Of a stretch of 64,000 nt of DNA, positions 42,719-51,078 are shown piece by piece; positions within the stretch are counted from its first letter, which is position 1; each line of letters opens with the position of its first letter. Location of the stretch: assembly GCA_934754415.1 (NCBI GenBank), contig CAKVIS010000001.1, forward strand, positions 1 through 64,000, written 5' to 3'. This DNA comes from an uncultured Bulleidia sp. Lineage in GTDB: Bacteria; Bacillota_I; Bacilli_A; Erysipelotrichales; Erysipelotrichaceae. The notes under the pieces were generated by a model. The model was not told the origin of the DNA, made no database searches, and saw only the letters and a list, made by a program, of their open reading frames with translations. The position numbers were made by a program, and so were the translations under genes.

Positions 42719-43469
42719 GAATAAAAAATATTATTGGTTGAAGTTGCCTAAAGACTTTTTTGAAGATAAGGCAATTAAGAAATTAAGGAGTATTGCTGGT
42801 GGCGATACATATACAATCATTTATTTAAAAATGTTGCTTAAAACATTAGAAGATGATGGCAAATTTGTATATGAGGGTATTGAAGATAACATCATTGATG
42901 AAATAGCACTAGATATAGATGAAAAAGAAGAAGATGTATCAGTAGCTATAAATTATCTAATCAAAAAAGGTCTCATGATTTGTGCAGAAAACGAGGCAGA
43001 ACTAACAAGAATGCACGAAATGATTGGTAGTGAAACTGATAAAGCAAAATTGATGAGAAAAATGAGAAGCTTAAAAAACGGAAGTAACAATGTTACTGAA
43101 ATTGGTAACAATGTTACCTACTTGTTACCTAATGTTACCAATTGTTACACAGAGAAAGATATAGAGATAGATAAAGAGAAAGATATAGATACAGATATAG
43201 ATAAAAAAGAAAAAGATAAAAAGAAAAAAAGGAAAACTGACGTTTTCCAAAAACCATCCGAAGAAGAAATTCTGGAATATTGCAATTCGATTGGACATGG
43301 AGAATTTGACGTACAGAGATTTGTTGACTATTACGATGCAAATGGATGGAAAGTAGGTAAGAATCCAATGAAAGACTGGAAAGCCACTGTGCGTAATTGG
43401 ATACGTAACTCTAAAGATAAAGATTCTAAGCAATCACTTAACAGCAAGAAGGAAGAACTATGGTTTTAG
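42711..43469 (+). CDS. phage replisome organizer (DnaD-like initiator)
   Basis: 252 residues. The N-terminal 1-120 matches the phage replisome organizer winged helix (YYWLKLPKDFF ... LEDDGKFVY). A lysine/aspartate-rich repeat linker lies about 145-175, and a C-terminal domain has the WKATVRNWIRN motif seen in DnaD/DnaB-like loaders. It would open the origin and recruit the helicase with the next gene product. The origin probably lies inside the gene at 43084-43149. Start ATG 42711 chosen over GTG/ATG just upstream. Confidence 0.8.
   Translation: MSENKKYYWLKLPKDFFEDKAIKKLRSIAGGDTYTIIYLKMLLKTLEDDGKFVYEGIEDNIIDEIALDIDEKEEDVSVAINYLIKKGLMICAENEAELTRMHEMIGSETDKAKLMRKMRSLKNGSNNVTEIGNNVTYLLPNVTNCYTEKDIEIDKEKDIDTDIDKKEKDKKKKRKTDVFQKPSEEEILEYCNSIGHGEFDVQRFVDYYDANGWKVGKNPMKDWKATVRNWIRNSKDKDSKQSLNSKKEELWF
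43084..43149. other. candidate phage replication origin (iterons)
   Basis: The palindromes GTAACAATGTTAC (43084) and GGTAACAATGTTACC (43104) are followed by three GTTAC repeats at 43124, 43134 and 43144. The GTTAC units at 43092, 43113, 43124, 43134 and 43144 are spaced 21, 11, 10 and 10 bases, i.e. on one helical face. Confidence 0.6.
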
Positions 43470-44029
43470 AAGAAACAAGAAGAATCCTGAACATTCTTAA
43501 AGGTGAATACCCACAAAGTTTCAAAACTATGACAAAGAATGAAATGGATCTAAAGCTGAACATATGGCAAAAAATTCTTAGCCCGTATCCTAACAATATT
43601 GTTGAAAATGCAGTGCTAGATATTATTGCCAATTCTAAAAGAGATTTTGCACCACAGGTGTCTGAAATAAAAACTGTTATTAAAAGACAATTACTTCCAG
43701 ACTCCGAAATTATTGCAGAGCAAGAATGGCAAAGAGTTCGTGAGTTCATGCAGACTATGAGCGGTGATAGAGATATCGACAGCAAAAAGTATTATGCACT
43801 ACACGATGTGACAAGACAGATTTATCCTTACAGTCTGCTGCGAGAAATGAGATGGCGTAGCACCGTATCTATCGACTGTAGAGAAAAGTGGTTTGTTGAG
43901 CGCTTTGCGGATATTAACGAGCGCAGAACAGATGCTCTTCTGCAAGAAGGAAAACTGGAAGAACTAGTAGGTACGCCACAGTGGCAGATGCTTGGCACAG
44001 GCAATTTGCAAAAGGAGATTAAAGAATGA
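43460..44029 (+). CDS. helicase loader/inhibitor (G39P-like)
   Basis: 189 residues starting with the family motif EETRRILNILKGEYPQSF and LKLNIWQKILSPYP, as in phage SPP1 G39P-like replicative helicase loaders. It overlaps the replisome organizer by 10 bases. The C-terminal half has no clear motif. Confidence 0.7.
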   Translation: MVLEETRRILNILKGEYPQSFKTMTKNEMDLKLNIWQKILSPYPNNIVENAVLDIIANSKRDFAPQVSEIKTVIKRQLLPDSEIIAEQEWQRVREFMQTMSGDRDIDSKKYYALHDVTRQIYPYSLLREMRWRSTVSIDCREKWFVERFADINERRTDALLQEGKLEELVGTPQWQMLGTGNLQKEIKE

Positions 44030-44430
44030 AATTTATTGCACACGGTGGTATTAAACCACCAGTCAGAGCTACACAAGGTAGTGCTGGGTATGATTTTTAC
44101 TCACCAAGAGAGATATGGATCATGCCACATGAAATCTATGAGTTTGACACATGCGTAAGTGTGGATATTGATGATCCAAGGATTGTTTTAAAACTGTATG
44201 TAAGATCGTCTTTAGGACGTAAAGGCATAACTCTTACAAACTCTGTAGGCATCATAGACAGCGACTATAAAGATCATATACATGCATTTTTAATCAACAC
44301 AAGTGATCAGGCTGTATGTATAGAACAAGATCAGAGATATATGCAAGGCATCTTCGAAAGATACTATCTGACTGACGATGATGACGTTAAATCCGTAAGA
44401 ACTGGCGGCTTAGGGAGTACAGGAAAATGA
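44026..44430 (+). CDS. dut: dUTP diphosphatase
   Basis: 134 residues with dUTPase motifs in order: SAGYDFYS (1), RSSLGRKGI (2), GIIDSDYKD (3) and RTGGLGSTGK (5). It removes dUTP and makes dUMP during phage replication. Motif 3 has Asp-His in place of Gly-Glu after Lys, a variation. Overlaps neighbours by 4 bases. Confidence 0.85.
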   Translation: MKFIAHGGIKPPVRATQGSAGYDFYSPREIWIMPHEIYEFDTCVSVDIDDPRIVLKLYVRSSLGRKGITLTNSVGIIDSDYKDHIHAFLINTSDQAVCIEQDQRYMQGIFERYYLTDDDDVKSVRTGGLGSTGK

Positions 44431-44663
44431 TTAAGCTGAGAAAGTGTCCTAATTGCAAAGGTACCGCAAGAATCGAAACGGACTGGGAGCACAATGATCC
44501 TGTAACAAATAGCTTTCTATACGTTGTCAAATGCACAGACTGTGGCATCGTGTCAAAGTCTATGCCTACACAAGAAGAAGCAGCATTTGAATGGAACGAC
44601 AAAGGAGCTATTCAACAGCTCAGTCTGTTTGAAGGTAGTTGGAGAGGGAACAACAATGACTAA
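44427..44663 (+). CDS. Lar-like restriction alleviation zinc protein
   Basis: 78 residues with the Lar family pattern: KLRKCPNCKG, VKCTDCGIV and AAFEWND. Lar of E. coli prophage Rac modulates restriction; in phages the family is common and rarely tested. Confidence 0.65.
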   Translation: MIKLRKCPNCKGTARIETDWEHNDPVTNSFLYVVKCTDCGIVSKSMPTQEEAAFEWNDKGAIQQLSLFEGSWRGNNND

Positions 44664-44886
44664 AAATCAAGAATTTTCAGATGAACTCAAAAATGTTCTG
44701 AAGGCTATTAAAGCATTAAAGAAAACAATAAGATGCAAAAAAGTTTGCTATGACAATTGTGCTAACAAAGACATTAAGGCAAGGTTTATTAGGACTTTAC
44801 AACTAGATTTGTTAAATCTGGATGTTGCCTTAGATAAATGGAAAGATAATAACTTTCTTATAGTAGAGGAAAAAGAAAATGATTAA
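44656..44886 (+). CDS. hypothetical small phage protein
   Basis: 76 residues from ATG 44656 (GGAGAGGGA upstream), helical and Lys-rich, with two Cys (CKKVCYDNC has three). Unrecognised. Confidence 0.55.
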   Translation: MTKNQEFSDELKNVLKAIKALKKTIRCKKVCYDNCANKDIKARFIRTLQLDLLNLDVALDKWKDNNFLIVEEKEND

Positions 44887-45175
44887 ATGCGAAAAGGGAA
44901 CTGTAACGATTATTGGGAAAGCAAATGATGCTATTGCTGAATGGGCTGCATTAACAGCACACATGGTTACAGTGCTTGAACAAGAAGTGAAGGAAACCGG
45001 AGAAGTCACAACAGAAGAAGCAATTGAAATAGTAGAAAAGAAATTTAAAGAATGTTTCAAACGTTCGCTTATTGTGGCTGAAGTGGTGAGCGGCGACAAA
45101 CTTTATGTTGGACTAGATCTAACAACAGAAGAAATTGTAGATTTGATGAAAGAAGCATGGAAGAGGAATAACTAA
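44879..45175 (+). CDS. hypothetical phage protein
   Basis: 98 residues with an N-terminal beta strand (GTVTIIGKANDAIAEW) and a helical remainder. A recurrent small phage protein by appearance, unnamed. Overlaps the previous gene by 8 bases. Confidence 0.55.
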   Translation: MIKCEKGTVTIIGKANDAIAEWAALTAHMVTVLEQEVKETGEVTTEEAIEIVEKKFKECFKRSLIVAEVVSGDKLYVGLDLTTEEIVDLMKEAWKRNN

Positions 45176-45192
45176 AAAAACGGAGAAGAACA

Positions 45193-45606
45193 ATGAATTA
45201 TTGGAAACAATTTGCAGAAATATTAGGACTAGAGCTGGGACAAGAGTTCGAACTAACAAATGCTGATGGCAAAAGAAAAGATGGATATACGTACAAAATT
45301 ACAAAAAATGGAATTCTATATAAGTCACAAATAAATGATGATTGGTACGGTGAGAGATCAGACACCATTGAAAGACTTTTAGAAGGATACGATAAAGCAG
45401 TGCCTAAGCCATGGAAGCCTAAAAAAGGAGACATATATTGGCACTACTCAGGAGTCTCTAAGGAAGAAAATGCTGCTAAGTGGGGAGGCAAATTTATTGA
45501 TTTGCTTCTTTGGAAGTGTGGAGACTGTTTCAAAACCGCTGAAGAAGCAAGAACAAAAGGAAAAAAGATTATGGAACAGATTCAGAAGGAGTTTGAGGAA
45601 GAATAA
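45193..45606 (+). CDS. hypothetical phage protein
   Basis: 137 residues. N-terminal YWKQFAEILGLELGQEFEL and central PWKPKKGDIYWHY resemble small phage proteins of the replication region. No function known. The Trp-rich core suggests a compact beta fold. Confidence 0.55.
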   Translation: MNYWKQFAEILGLELGQEFELTNADGKRKDGYTYKITKNGILYKSQINDDWYGERSDTIERLLEGYDKAVPKPWKPKKGDIYWHYSGVSKEENAAKWGGKFIDLLLWKCGDCFKTAEEARTKGKKIMEQIQKEFEEE

Positions 45607-45613
45607 ATAAATA

Positions 45614-46339
45614 ATGGCAGAGTACTACAGAAAGAAAAAATCAAAGACTAAGAAAGTCCCAAAAAAGATGCCAAAAAGGCTGGATAATCCTTTGGATGAC
45701 TACCAGCGTAAGACAGCCAGCAAGCTTGGTAAACAGACTATGTGGTACATCAAGAAAGAGGATTTTGAAAAGATGCAGCGTGAGCAGTTAGTGCGCTGTC
45801 AGAAAGCAATTCCTGGTACTGATAATGCTTACAGACAAGATCGCAACTACATGCTGCTGATGCTAGGTGTTAACCTAGGATGCCGTACAAACACAATACT
45901 TGAAATGACACCCAGAGACTTCGCCGGAGGCTGTTTCAGGGTTAAGGAACACAAGACAGGTAAGGTACAGCAATTTGAACTCAGAGACAACCTGTATAAG
46001 CTACTTTTAGACTACGTGAAGAAGTATGAATACACACGTGATGAATTTATCTTCAGAGCGCATCTATCAAGCCCAAACAAGCCATTAACAAGGCAAACAG
46101 CGTGGGTATTCACATCTGAACTGGCAAAAGATGTCGGCATTGACTATATCGTTGGAGCTTACTCGCTGCGTAAAAGCTTTGCAAGATGGCTTTATGACGA
46201 GTGTCACGACATATTTAAAGTAATGCGTGTTTTAGGACATTCCAGCGCTGTTGTTACAGCAAGGTATATTTGTCTGGAAGAGGACGAAGTGATGAAGATC
46301 AGAGCATCAATTGAGTACGGATTTGACAAGTTCCACTGA
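45614..46339 (+). CDS. second tyrosine recombinase, compact, with altered catalytic box
   Basis: 241 residues. Catalytic Arg in GCRTNTILEM, beta-hairpin Lys in KEHKTGK, the box YSLRKSFA (Ser where H-x-x-R has His), LGHSSAVVTARY with second His and Tyr. The N-terminus is basic and short, with no arm domain. It lies in the middle of the early region, far from attL, so a role in dimer resolution, inversion or regulation is more likely than prophage integration. Terminal structure at 46346-46447 follows. Confidence 0.8.
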   Translation: MAEYYRKKKSKTKKVPKKMPKRLDNPLDDYQRKTASKLGKQTMWYIKKEDFEKMQREQLVRCQKAIPGTDNAYRQDRNYMLLMLGVNLGCRTNTILEMTPRDFAGGCFRVKEHKTGKVQQFELRDNLYKLLLDYVKKYEYTRDEFIFRAHLSSPNKPLTRQTAWVFTSELAKDVGIDYIVGAYSLRKSFARWLYDECHDIFKVMRVLGHSSAVVTARYICLEEDEVMKIRASIEYGFDKFH

Positions 46340-46345
46340 TAGTTT

Positions 46346-46447
46346 CTTACATGGCTCATTATGTAAGATTCTAAAAACATGAAATTGTAAAAACATTCGA
46401 TGAATAAAAGGCAGAATGTTAAAAAAAGACTCTTTTGAGAATCTTAC
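46346..46447 (+). promoter_or_regulatory. leader with mutually exclusive hairpins
   Basis: CTTACAT (46346-46352) can pair with ATGTAAG (46361-46367). The overlapping GTAAGATTCT (46363-46372) can instead pair with AGAATCTTAC (46438-46447), enclosing a third stem AACATTC/GAATGTT (46392-46398, 46414-46420). Confidence 0.5.
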
Positions 46448-46484
46448 TTAACTTAAATTCGGTTAAATTGCGGAGGGGTGGAAA

Positions 46485-46871
46485 ATGGATAGAAAAAACA
46501 GTGAAAATGGTGTGCGAATACATGCAAAAAGGAAAAGACGTAAAGCAACCAGAACAAAAGAACAGATGATTCAGGAAAGACAAGATAAGACAGAAAAAGC
46601 AATAGAACTATTTAACACGGGAATGGCAATGAAAGATATTGCTATCATGCTTGGAGTTTCCAGACCAACGGTTGGAAGAATGTTAATGGAAGGTCGAACT
46701 GATGCAGCAGTTATTAACAAGTATGTTGATAAAGGCAAGGTAAAAGCATTATATGATGCCAGAAGTAGAAATGTTTACTGGGATGATTTAGATCATATTG
46801 CTAAAACCTGTGCATGTACGGTTGAACAAGTTAAACAGATTCTGATGATTGAGTGCGTAAAGAAAGATTGA
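46485..46871 (+). CDS. helix-turn-helix regulator
   Basis: 128 residues: a basic N-terminus, a resolvase-type helix-turn-helix AIELFNTGMAMKDIAIMLGVSRPTVGRML (about 39-67) and a C-terminal domain. It follows a 145-base structured leader and has GGAGGGG upstream. Possible regulator of the downstream genes. Confidence 0.6.
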   Translation: MDRKNSENGVRIHAKRKRRKATRTKEQMIQERQDKTEKAIELFNTGMAMKDIAIMLGVSRPTVGRMLMEGRTDAAVINKYVDKGKVKALYDARSRNVYWDDLDHIAKTCACTVEQVKQILMIECVKKD

Positions 46872-46878
46872 ATAACAT

Positions 46879-47040
46879 ATGGAAGAAATAACAAGAGAGA
46901 TAATCAATGCAATTGATCACATGATAACCAGTTCTTTTGAGATGGCCTATCATGTATTGGCTGTGTTTGGTGGCCTATGCTTGGTATCCACAATAATTAT
47001 GATCATAGTGATTGTGAGGGATTCAAAATGGAAGAATTAA
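46879..47040 (+). CDS. small single-helix membrane protein
   Basis: 53 residues from ATG 46879, starting MEEITREIINAIDHM, with a membrane helix (about 26-46) and a basic end. Overlaps the next gene by 13 bases. Confidence 0.55.
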   Translation: MEEITREIINAIDHMITSSFEMAYHVLAVFGGLCLVSTIIMIIVIVRDSKWKN

Positions 47041-47231
47041 ATTTTGATAGAGAAGAATTTCAAAGAAGTAAAGTAATTGCTGGCACAAGAAGATTCAAAT
47101 TCAAGGATTTAATTTGTGAAGTTTGCAGCCAGAAAATGAAAGTTGAAGAAGACAGATGCAACTACAGATTGATGCACTGCACATATTGTGATGACTACAA
47201 GATACAAATTGGAGAAGAACAAACAATATGA
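47028..47231 (+). CDS. small zinc-finger-like protein
   Basis: 67 residues from ATG 47028 (GAGGG upstream). Two C-x2-C knuckles (CEVCSQ and CTYC, about 32-54) suggest one zinc site. Unnamed. Confidence 0.55.
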   Translation: MEELNFDREEFQRSKVIAGTRRFKFKDLICEVCSQKMKVEEDRCNYRLMHCTYCDDYKIQIGEEQTI

Positions 47232-47488
47232 AATATACAGAAATATATAGACTCAAAGATAAATTGCAGAAGAGAAAAATACCTTTCGAATTTCAAAAAA
47301 AGTTTGATGGTTTTCAAATAATCGTTAATTATGACGGAATTTACGTTTCAATTATTGAACATTTTGGGTCATATGGAGCACAAACGAATCTTCTGGAAAT
47401 GTGGGACTATCATAGTGATCCTGTAGGATGGATGACAGCAGAAGATTGCTTGGAAAAGATAGAAAGTCTTCAAAGAAAAGGAAAATAA
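47228..47488 (+). CDS. hypothetical small phage protein
   Basis: 86 residues, mixed alpha/beta, begins MKYTEIYRLKDKLQKRKIP. Overlaps the previous gene by 4 bases. Unrecognised. Confidence 0.55.
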   Translation: MKYTEIYRLKDKLQKRKIPFEFQKKFDGFQIIVNYDGIYVSIIEHFGSYGAQTNLLEMWDYHSDPVGWMTAEDCLEKIESLQRKGK

Positions 47489-47490
47489 AA

Positions 47491-47715
47491 ATGGACGGAA
47501 AATACGAAGTGTTGGCTCACAATTATGGTGTAGGACTGTACAAAGAATTTATTTTGGTGGACAAAGAACTAGGAGATGTGTATAGATGCAAATTTACTAG
47601 TTATGAATTATTGATTTGGGATGGAGAACATTGGCAATGTGATCACTGGCATAACATTTTAAACCGTATGATTTCGGGGAAAATGTATGTTCGCAAAATA
47701 AAAAATCGATATTGA
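47491..47715 (+). CDS. hypothetical small phage protein
   Basis: 74 residues from ATG 47491, beta- and Trp-rich (YELLIWDGEHWQCDHWHN). Two bases after the previous stop. Unrecognised. Confidence 0.5.
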   Translation: MDGKYEVLAHNYGVGLYKEFILVDKELGDVYRCKFTSYELLIWDGEHWQCDHWHNILNRMISGKMYVRKIKNRY

Positions 47716-47746
47716 GTTACTTAATAAAAATGTTAATTAAAATAGG

Positions 47747-48112
47747 ATGACGATGAACGAAGAGTATAACGAACGATTAGACTTGAATGAACAAAGGAAG
47801 GCAGAAGAATCTCTGCTTAAACTGCTTTACAAGTGGAAAGATAAAGAAGTACATCTAAGGTACCTATCTGGGTACAAAGCAATAGAGGTTACTGTAACCG
47901 ATAAAGATTGCATAAATCCTGACGGGAAAATTGTGCGATCTAAACAGACAACTCTTATTTATTGTGGAGATTTCTTTGGATACGGAGTTGATTTTGAAGA
48001 TATTAAACTAGTAAATATCATTTCGAAAATGATGGCAGAAGTGGAATACAGAACGATGAAAGAAATGTGCTCACAGATTGATGAGCCAGAACATATTGGA
48101 GGAAAAAAATAA
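47747..48112 (+). CDS. hypothetical phage protein
   Basis: 121 residues, helical ends and a beta centre (VHLRYLSGYKAIEVTV). ATG 47753 is an equally good start. Unrecognised. Confidence 0.55.
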   Translation: MTMNEEYNERLDLNEQRKAEESLLKLLYKWKDKEVHLRYLSGYKAIEVTVTDKDCINPDGKIVRSKQTTLIYCGDFFGYGVDFEDIKLVNIISKMMAEVEYRTMKEMCSQIDEPEHIGGKK

Positions 48113-48116
48113 ACAT

Positions 48117-48557
48117 ATGAACAAAGAAACAAACTTAGAACATTACAAAGAAGAATTGAAAGAGATTTTCGGTTCTATATATGGTTACAAGCCTAGAATA
48201 GCTTCTGTAGTTAAATCTGCAAATGGTAAAAATAAGATTTATATTCCTACATCTGGTGACAGCAACTTTATAGGTGACATTCTGGATTGGATGGCACAGC
48301 CTTATGAAGAACCAATTTTGGATAATGTAGAAAAAGCGTATTTGAGATCAGTCATTAAACCATTTAAAGACAAGACTTTATATATTTATAAGACTGAAAT
48401 ACAAAATGAAAAGAACCATTACATTAGAATTGTTGTGAAATCTATCTGCGATGGTCTTGACGAAGAGGAAATTGCATTTCCGCTATTTAAAAAAAATACT
48501 ATGTACAAAGGAATGGAGCTGGATAAACAATATACACTTAAGGAGCTTGGACTATAA
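48117..48557 (+). CDS. phage family protein, paralogue 1 of 3
   Basis: 146 residues from ATG 48117. The hallmark blocks are ILDWMAQPYEEPILD, VEKAYLRSVIKPFKD and the C-terminal MYKGMELDKQYTLKELGL. The same blocks occur in two later genes (48945 and 49794). It resembles a common uncharacterised family of Firmicutes phages. Confidence 0.7.
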   Translation: MNKETNLEHYKEELKEIFGSIYGYKPRIASVVKSANGKNKIYIPTSGDSNFIGDILDWMAQPYEEPILDNVEKAYLRSVIKPFKDKTLYIYKTEIQNEKNHYIRIVVKSICDGLDEEEIAFPLFKKNTMYKGMELDKQYTLKELGL

Positions 48558-48559
48558 TT

Positions 48560-48931
48560 ATGAAACCTGTAGTAAATCCATGGATATTTTATTTTGCGAA
48601 AGTGTCTGACAACATCAGGCTCTTAGCATCGTCTGCTTTGTTTATTGTGGGTGTTTCATCCGTAGTATCTCTTTTCGCGTATGCCTACTTCAAATCTGAA
48701 GATGGTTATGATGAAGTAAGCGACGAAGATATAAAAAAATTAACATCAGTTTTTAAAAAAATAGGTTTAAGCATTATTGTGTTTTTTACTTTATTTGTTT
48801 TCACTCCAGATAAAGAAACATGTTATCAAATGATTATTTCTTCTCAAGTTACCACAGAAAATGTTCAAAAGGTAGAAGAAGTAATTAAGGATTCAGTAGA
48901 TTATATCATTGAAAAAATGAATGATAATTGA
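48560..48931 (+). CDS. membrane protein
   Basis: 123 residues with two hydrophobic helices (LLASSALFIVGVSSVVSLF and IGLSIIVFFTLFVF) around a charged loop. Placed between paralogues 1 and 2. Unrecognised. Confidence 0.6.
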   Translation: MKPVVNPWIFYFAKVSDNIRLLASSALFIVGVSSVVSLFAYAYFKSEDGYDEVSDEDIKKLTSVFKKIGLSIIVFFTLFVFTPDKETCYQMIISSQVTTENVQKVEEVIKDSVDYIIEKMNDN

Positions 48932-48944
48932 GAAAGGAATAGAT

Positions 48945-49373
48945 ATGAATAAAGAAACAAATTTAGAACATTACAAAAAAGAGCTGAAAGAAATTTTTGT
49001 TGCTGACTGCGATGTTCCAGTGGCTATGGCCACTCAAATTATGAAAAGACTTGATGAAAATATAAAATTTGGTGCTCAAACTCGCTTTATAGAAGACATT
49101 TTAGACTGGATGGCTCAGCCTTATGAAGCACCAATCTTAGACGATGTAGAAAAATCATATTTAAGATCAGTTATTAAACCATTTAGAGGCAGGGTTAATT
49201 ATATATATAAAACTAGCTGTGGTGAAAAAGCATATTTTATCAGAATTGTTGTGCGTTCTACTATATTGCCACGTGGGTTAGATTCTATGTTTTTTCCAGT
49301 ATTTGCAAAAGACACAATGTATAAAGGAATGGAGTTAAATAAGGCTTATACTCTCAAGGAGCTAGGACTATAA
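48945..49373 (+). CDS. phage family protein, paralogue 2 of 3
   Basis: 142 residues from ATG 48945 (AAAGGA upstream). Nearly identical N-terminal start to paralogue 1 (MNKETNLEHYK) and the same ILDWMAQPYE, VIKPFRGRV and MYKGMELNKAYTLKELGL blocks; the middle is diverged. Recent duplication with rapid drift is likely. Confidence 0.7.
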   Translation: MNKETNLEHYKKELKEIFVADCDVPVAMATQIMKRLDENIKFGAQTRFIEDILDWMAQPYEAPILDDVEKSYLRSVIKPFRGRVNYIYKTSCGEKAYFIRIVVRSTILPRGLDSMFFPVFAKDTMYKGMELNKAYTLKELGL

Positions 49374-49792
49374 TGATGAAATATAAAGTTAAAATAACAA
49401 TAGCACTATCAATGTTATTTATAGTATTAATTATGCTGTGCGGATGTCAAAAATCATATAGAGTTAATCATAATCTAAGAAATGATGCTAATAACTTCAA
49501 AGTTAGAAGAAAAGTAGTAGCTCTAAATACAAGAACGAATGAACCGTTATTCACTGTTGAAGGATATATTTCGCTAGAAACGGACAATGATGGAGATTTG
49601 AACGTAACAATCAAAACTGGCGAAGATGAATACAAATTATTTTATGCGCATTTGTCAGATGATGTCACATATACATCCATTCAGCTTGAACCTAGAAAGA
49701 CAAACCAATATGCATATGAAATATCTTTCTTCCCAGTTAAAGAAATGATTATGAATGGATTTACTGAGAGAAATTCTACAGAAGGAGAATAA
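49373..49792 (+). CDS. phage-encoded lipoprotein
   Basis: 139 residues with a signal and lipobox IMLCGC (Cys25 or so), then a beta-rich domain. Its start overlaps the preceding stop by one base. Phage lipoproteins often act in superinfection exclusion, but no specific family is recognised. Confidence 0.6.
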   Translation: MMKYKVKITIALSMLFIVLIMLCGCQKSYRVNHNLRNDANNFKVRRKVVALNTRTNEPLFTVEGYISLETDNDGDLNVTIKTGEDEYKLFYAHLSDDVTYTSIQLEPRKTNQYAYEISFFPVKEMIMNGFTERNSTEGE

Positions 49793-49793
49793 A

Positions 49794-50189
49794 ATGCTGA
49801 ATATTGAAAAATACAAAGACGTTATTCCGAATATGAAACAAGCAAATATAGCTTGTTGTGTTAGAAGCTTAATTAAAGGAAAATGCATTGCAAATTGTAA
49901 AGAATGCAAAAAAGAAGCTTTGGAATGGCTTACAGAAGAATACAAAGAGCCTATTTTAGACGAAGCAGAAAAGGAATACTTATCATCAGTCATTAAACCA
50001 TTCAGAAGCAGAGTTACTGGTATTGCTTTATGTGGTTGTCCTGGTGGAAGAATCATCAGAATTTTTGTTAAACGCTTTGATAAAAGAAAATATATAGAAC
50101 GTGTAGAACTTCCTTGTTTTAAGACAGGAACAATGTACAAAGGTATGGAAGATTATAAAAGCTATTCATTAGAGGAGCTTGGATTATGA
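49794..50189 (+). CDS. phage family protein, paralogue 3 of 3
   Basis: 131 residues from ATG 49794 (AAGGAG upstream). N-terminus differs and is Cys-rich (ACCVRSLIKGKCIANCKEC), then the shared EEYKEPILDEAEKEYLSSVI, PFRSRV and MYKGMEDYKSYSLEELGL blocks. Overlaps the next gene by 4 bases. Confidence 0.7.
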   Translation: MLNIEKYKDVIPNMKQANIACCVRSLIKGKCIANCKECKKEALEWLTEEYKEPILDEAEKEYLSSVIKPFRSRVTGIALCGCPGGRIIRIFVKRFDKRKYIERVELPCFKTGTMYKGMEDYKSYSLEELGL

Positions 50190-50464
50190 ATCCATACACA
50201 ATTGAATTTTTGGAAGAACTATACAAAGGGTTTTCTTCTAATAAAAAGAAAATACGTAAAGAAACACTAAAGAAGCTAAAAGGCGCAATTGCACAGGAAA
50301 GAGCTAAAACTGCTGTTACGTTAGTTGTTAGTAAAGATGGTATTCGTTATTTAAACGCTGATGGTAAATGTATTATTGAATTTGGTCCAAATTCAAAAAA
50401 AGATTATCGTCTTCCATATGATTCAGAAAAATTTCGAAAGGAAGAGTGTATTAAAAATGATTAA
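50186..50464 (+). CDS. hypothetical small phage protein
   Basis: 92 residues, basic helical N-terminus and a beta C-terminus. Overlaps ssb by 8 bases. Unrecognised. Confidence 0.55.
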   Translation: MNPYTIEFLEELYKGFSSNKKKIRKETLKKLKGAIAQERAKTAVTLVVSKDGIRYLNADGKCIIEFGPNSKKDYRLPYDSEKFRKEECIKND

Positions 50465-50858
50465 CAATGTAGTACTTACAGGAAGGATCTGCAAAGATGT
50501 GCAGATTAAACAGACTCCAAACGGTCACAGTGTATGTGGATTTACAATTGCTGTAGACAGACCAAAGAGAAAAGATGGAACAAAAGAAGCAGATTTTATT
50601 ATGTGTGTTGCCTGGAACAGCACAGCAGACTTCTTAGTAAAATATTGTGTGAAAGGTGATGCAATCGCACTACAAGGCAAAATTCAAACCAGAAACTATA
50701 AAGATACTGATGGAAAAACTGTGTATGTTACAGAAGTGATATGTGATCATGTTGATAAACTATCATTCAAGCCTAAGGATACACAGCAACCAGAAACTAA
50801 AGAAGAAACAGAAGGATATGCAGAGTATGGAATTACTTCGGAGGATTTACCATTCTAA
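50457..50858 (+). CDS. ssb: single-stranded DNA-binding protein
   Basis: 133 residues: OB fold beginning NNVVLTGRICKDVQIKQTPN, with VCGFTIAVDRP, and ending in the acidic partner-binding tip SEDLPF. Start ATG 50457 chosen because SSB begins at this residue. Confidence 0.93.
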   Translation: MINNVVLTGRICKDVQIKQTPNGHSVCGFTIAVDRPKRKDGTKEADFIMCVAWNSTADFLVKYCVKGDAIALQGKIQTRNYKDTDGKTVYVTEVICDHVDKLSFKPKDTQQPETKEETEGYAEYGITSEDLPF

Positions 50859-51040
50859 TGTACAAATACGGATTAAAATACAATAAGGAAAAAATACCGG
50901 TTACATTTCCAAGAAATAATTGGGTCAAAACAGTATATACAACACAAGATGGGTACAATGCTTTTATATATTATTCAAAGCCGTTAAGTGCCACAGATGA
51001 ACGTGTATATAATCTAAAACCACTTGGCAGAGAGATTTAA
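50858..51040 (+). CDS. hypothetical small phage protein
   Basis: 60 residues, Tyr-rich and beta-like, starts inside the ssb stop (one-base overlap). Unrecognised. Confidence 0.5.
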   Translation: MYKYGLKYNKEKIPVTFPRNNWVKTVYTTQDGYNAFIYYSKPLSATDERVYNLKPLGREI

Positions 51041-51078
51041 TACAAAAACAAAAGAAACTATATAGTGCATTATTTAAT

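Noticed and set aside
43145..43245. Tandem GATATAGAT-like repeats as a second iteron array
   Set aside because: They encode a low-complexity Asp/Lys/Ile linker and have irregular spacing, so coding bias is the simpler cause.
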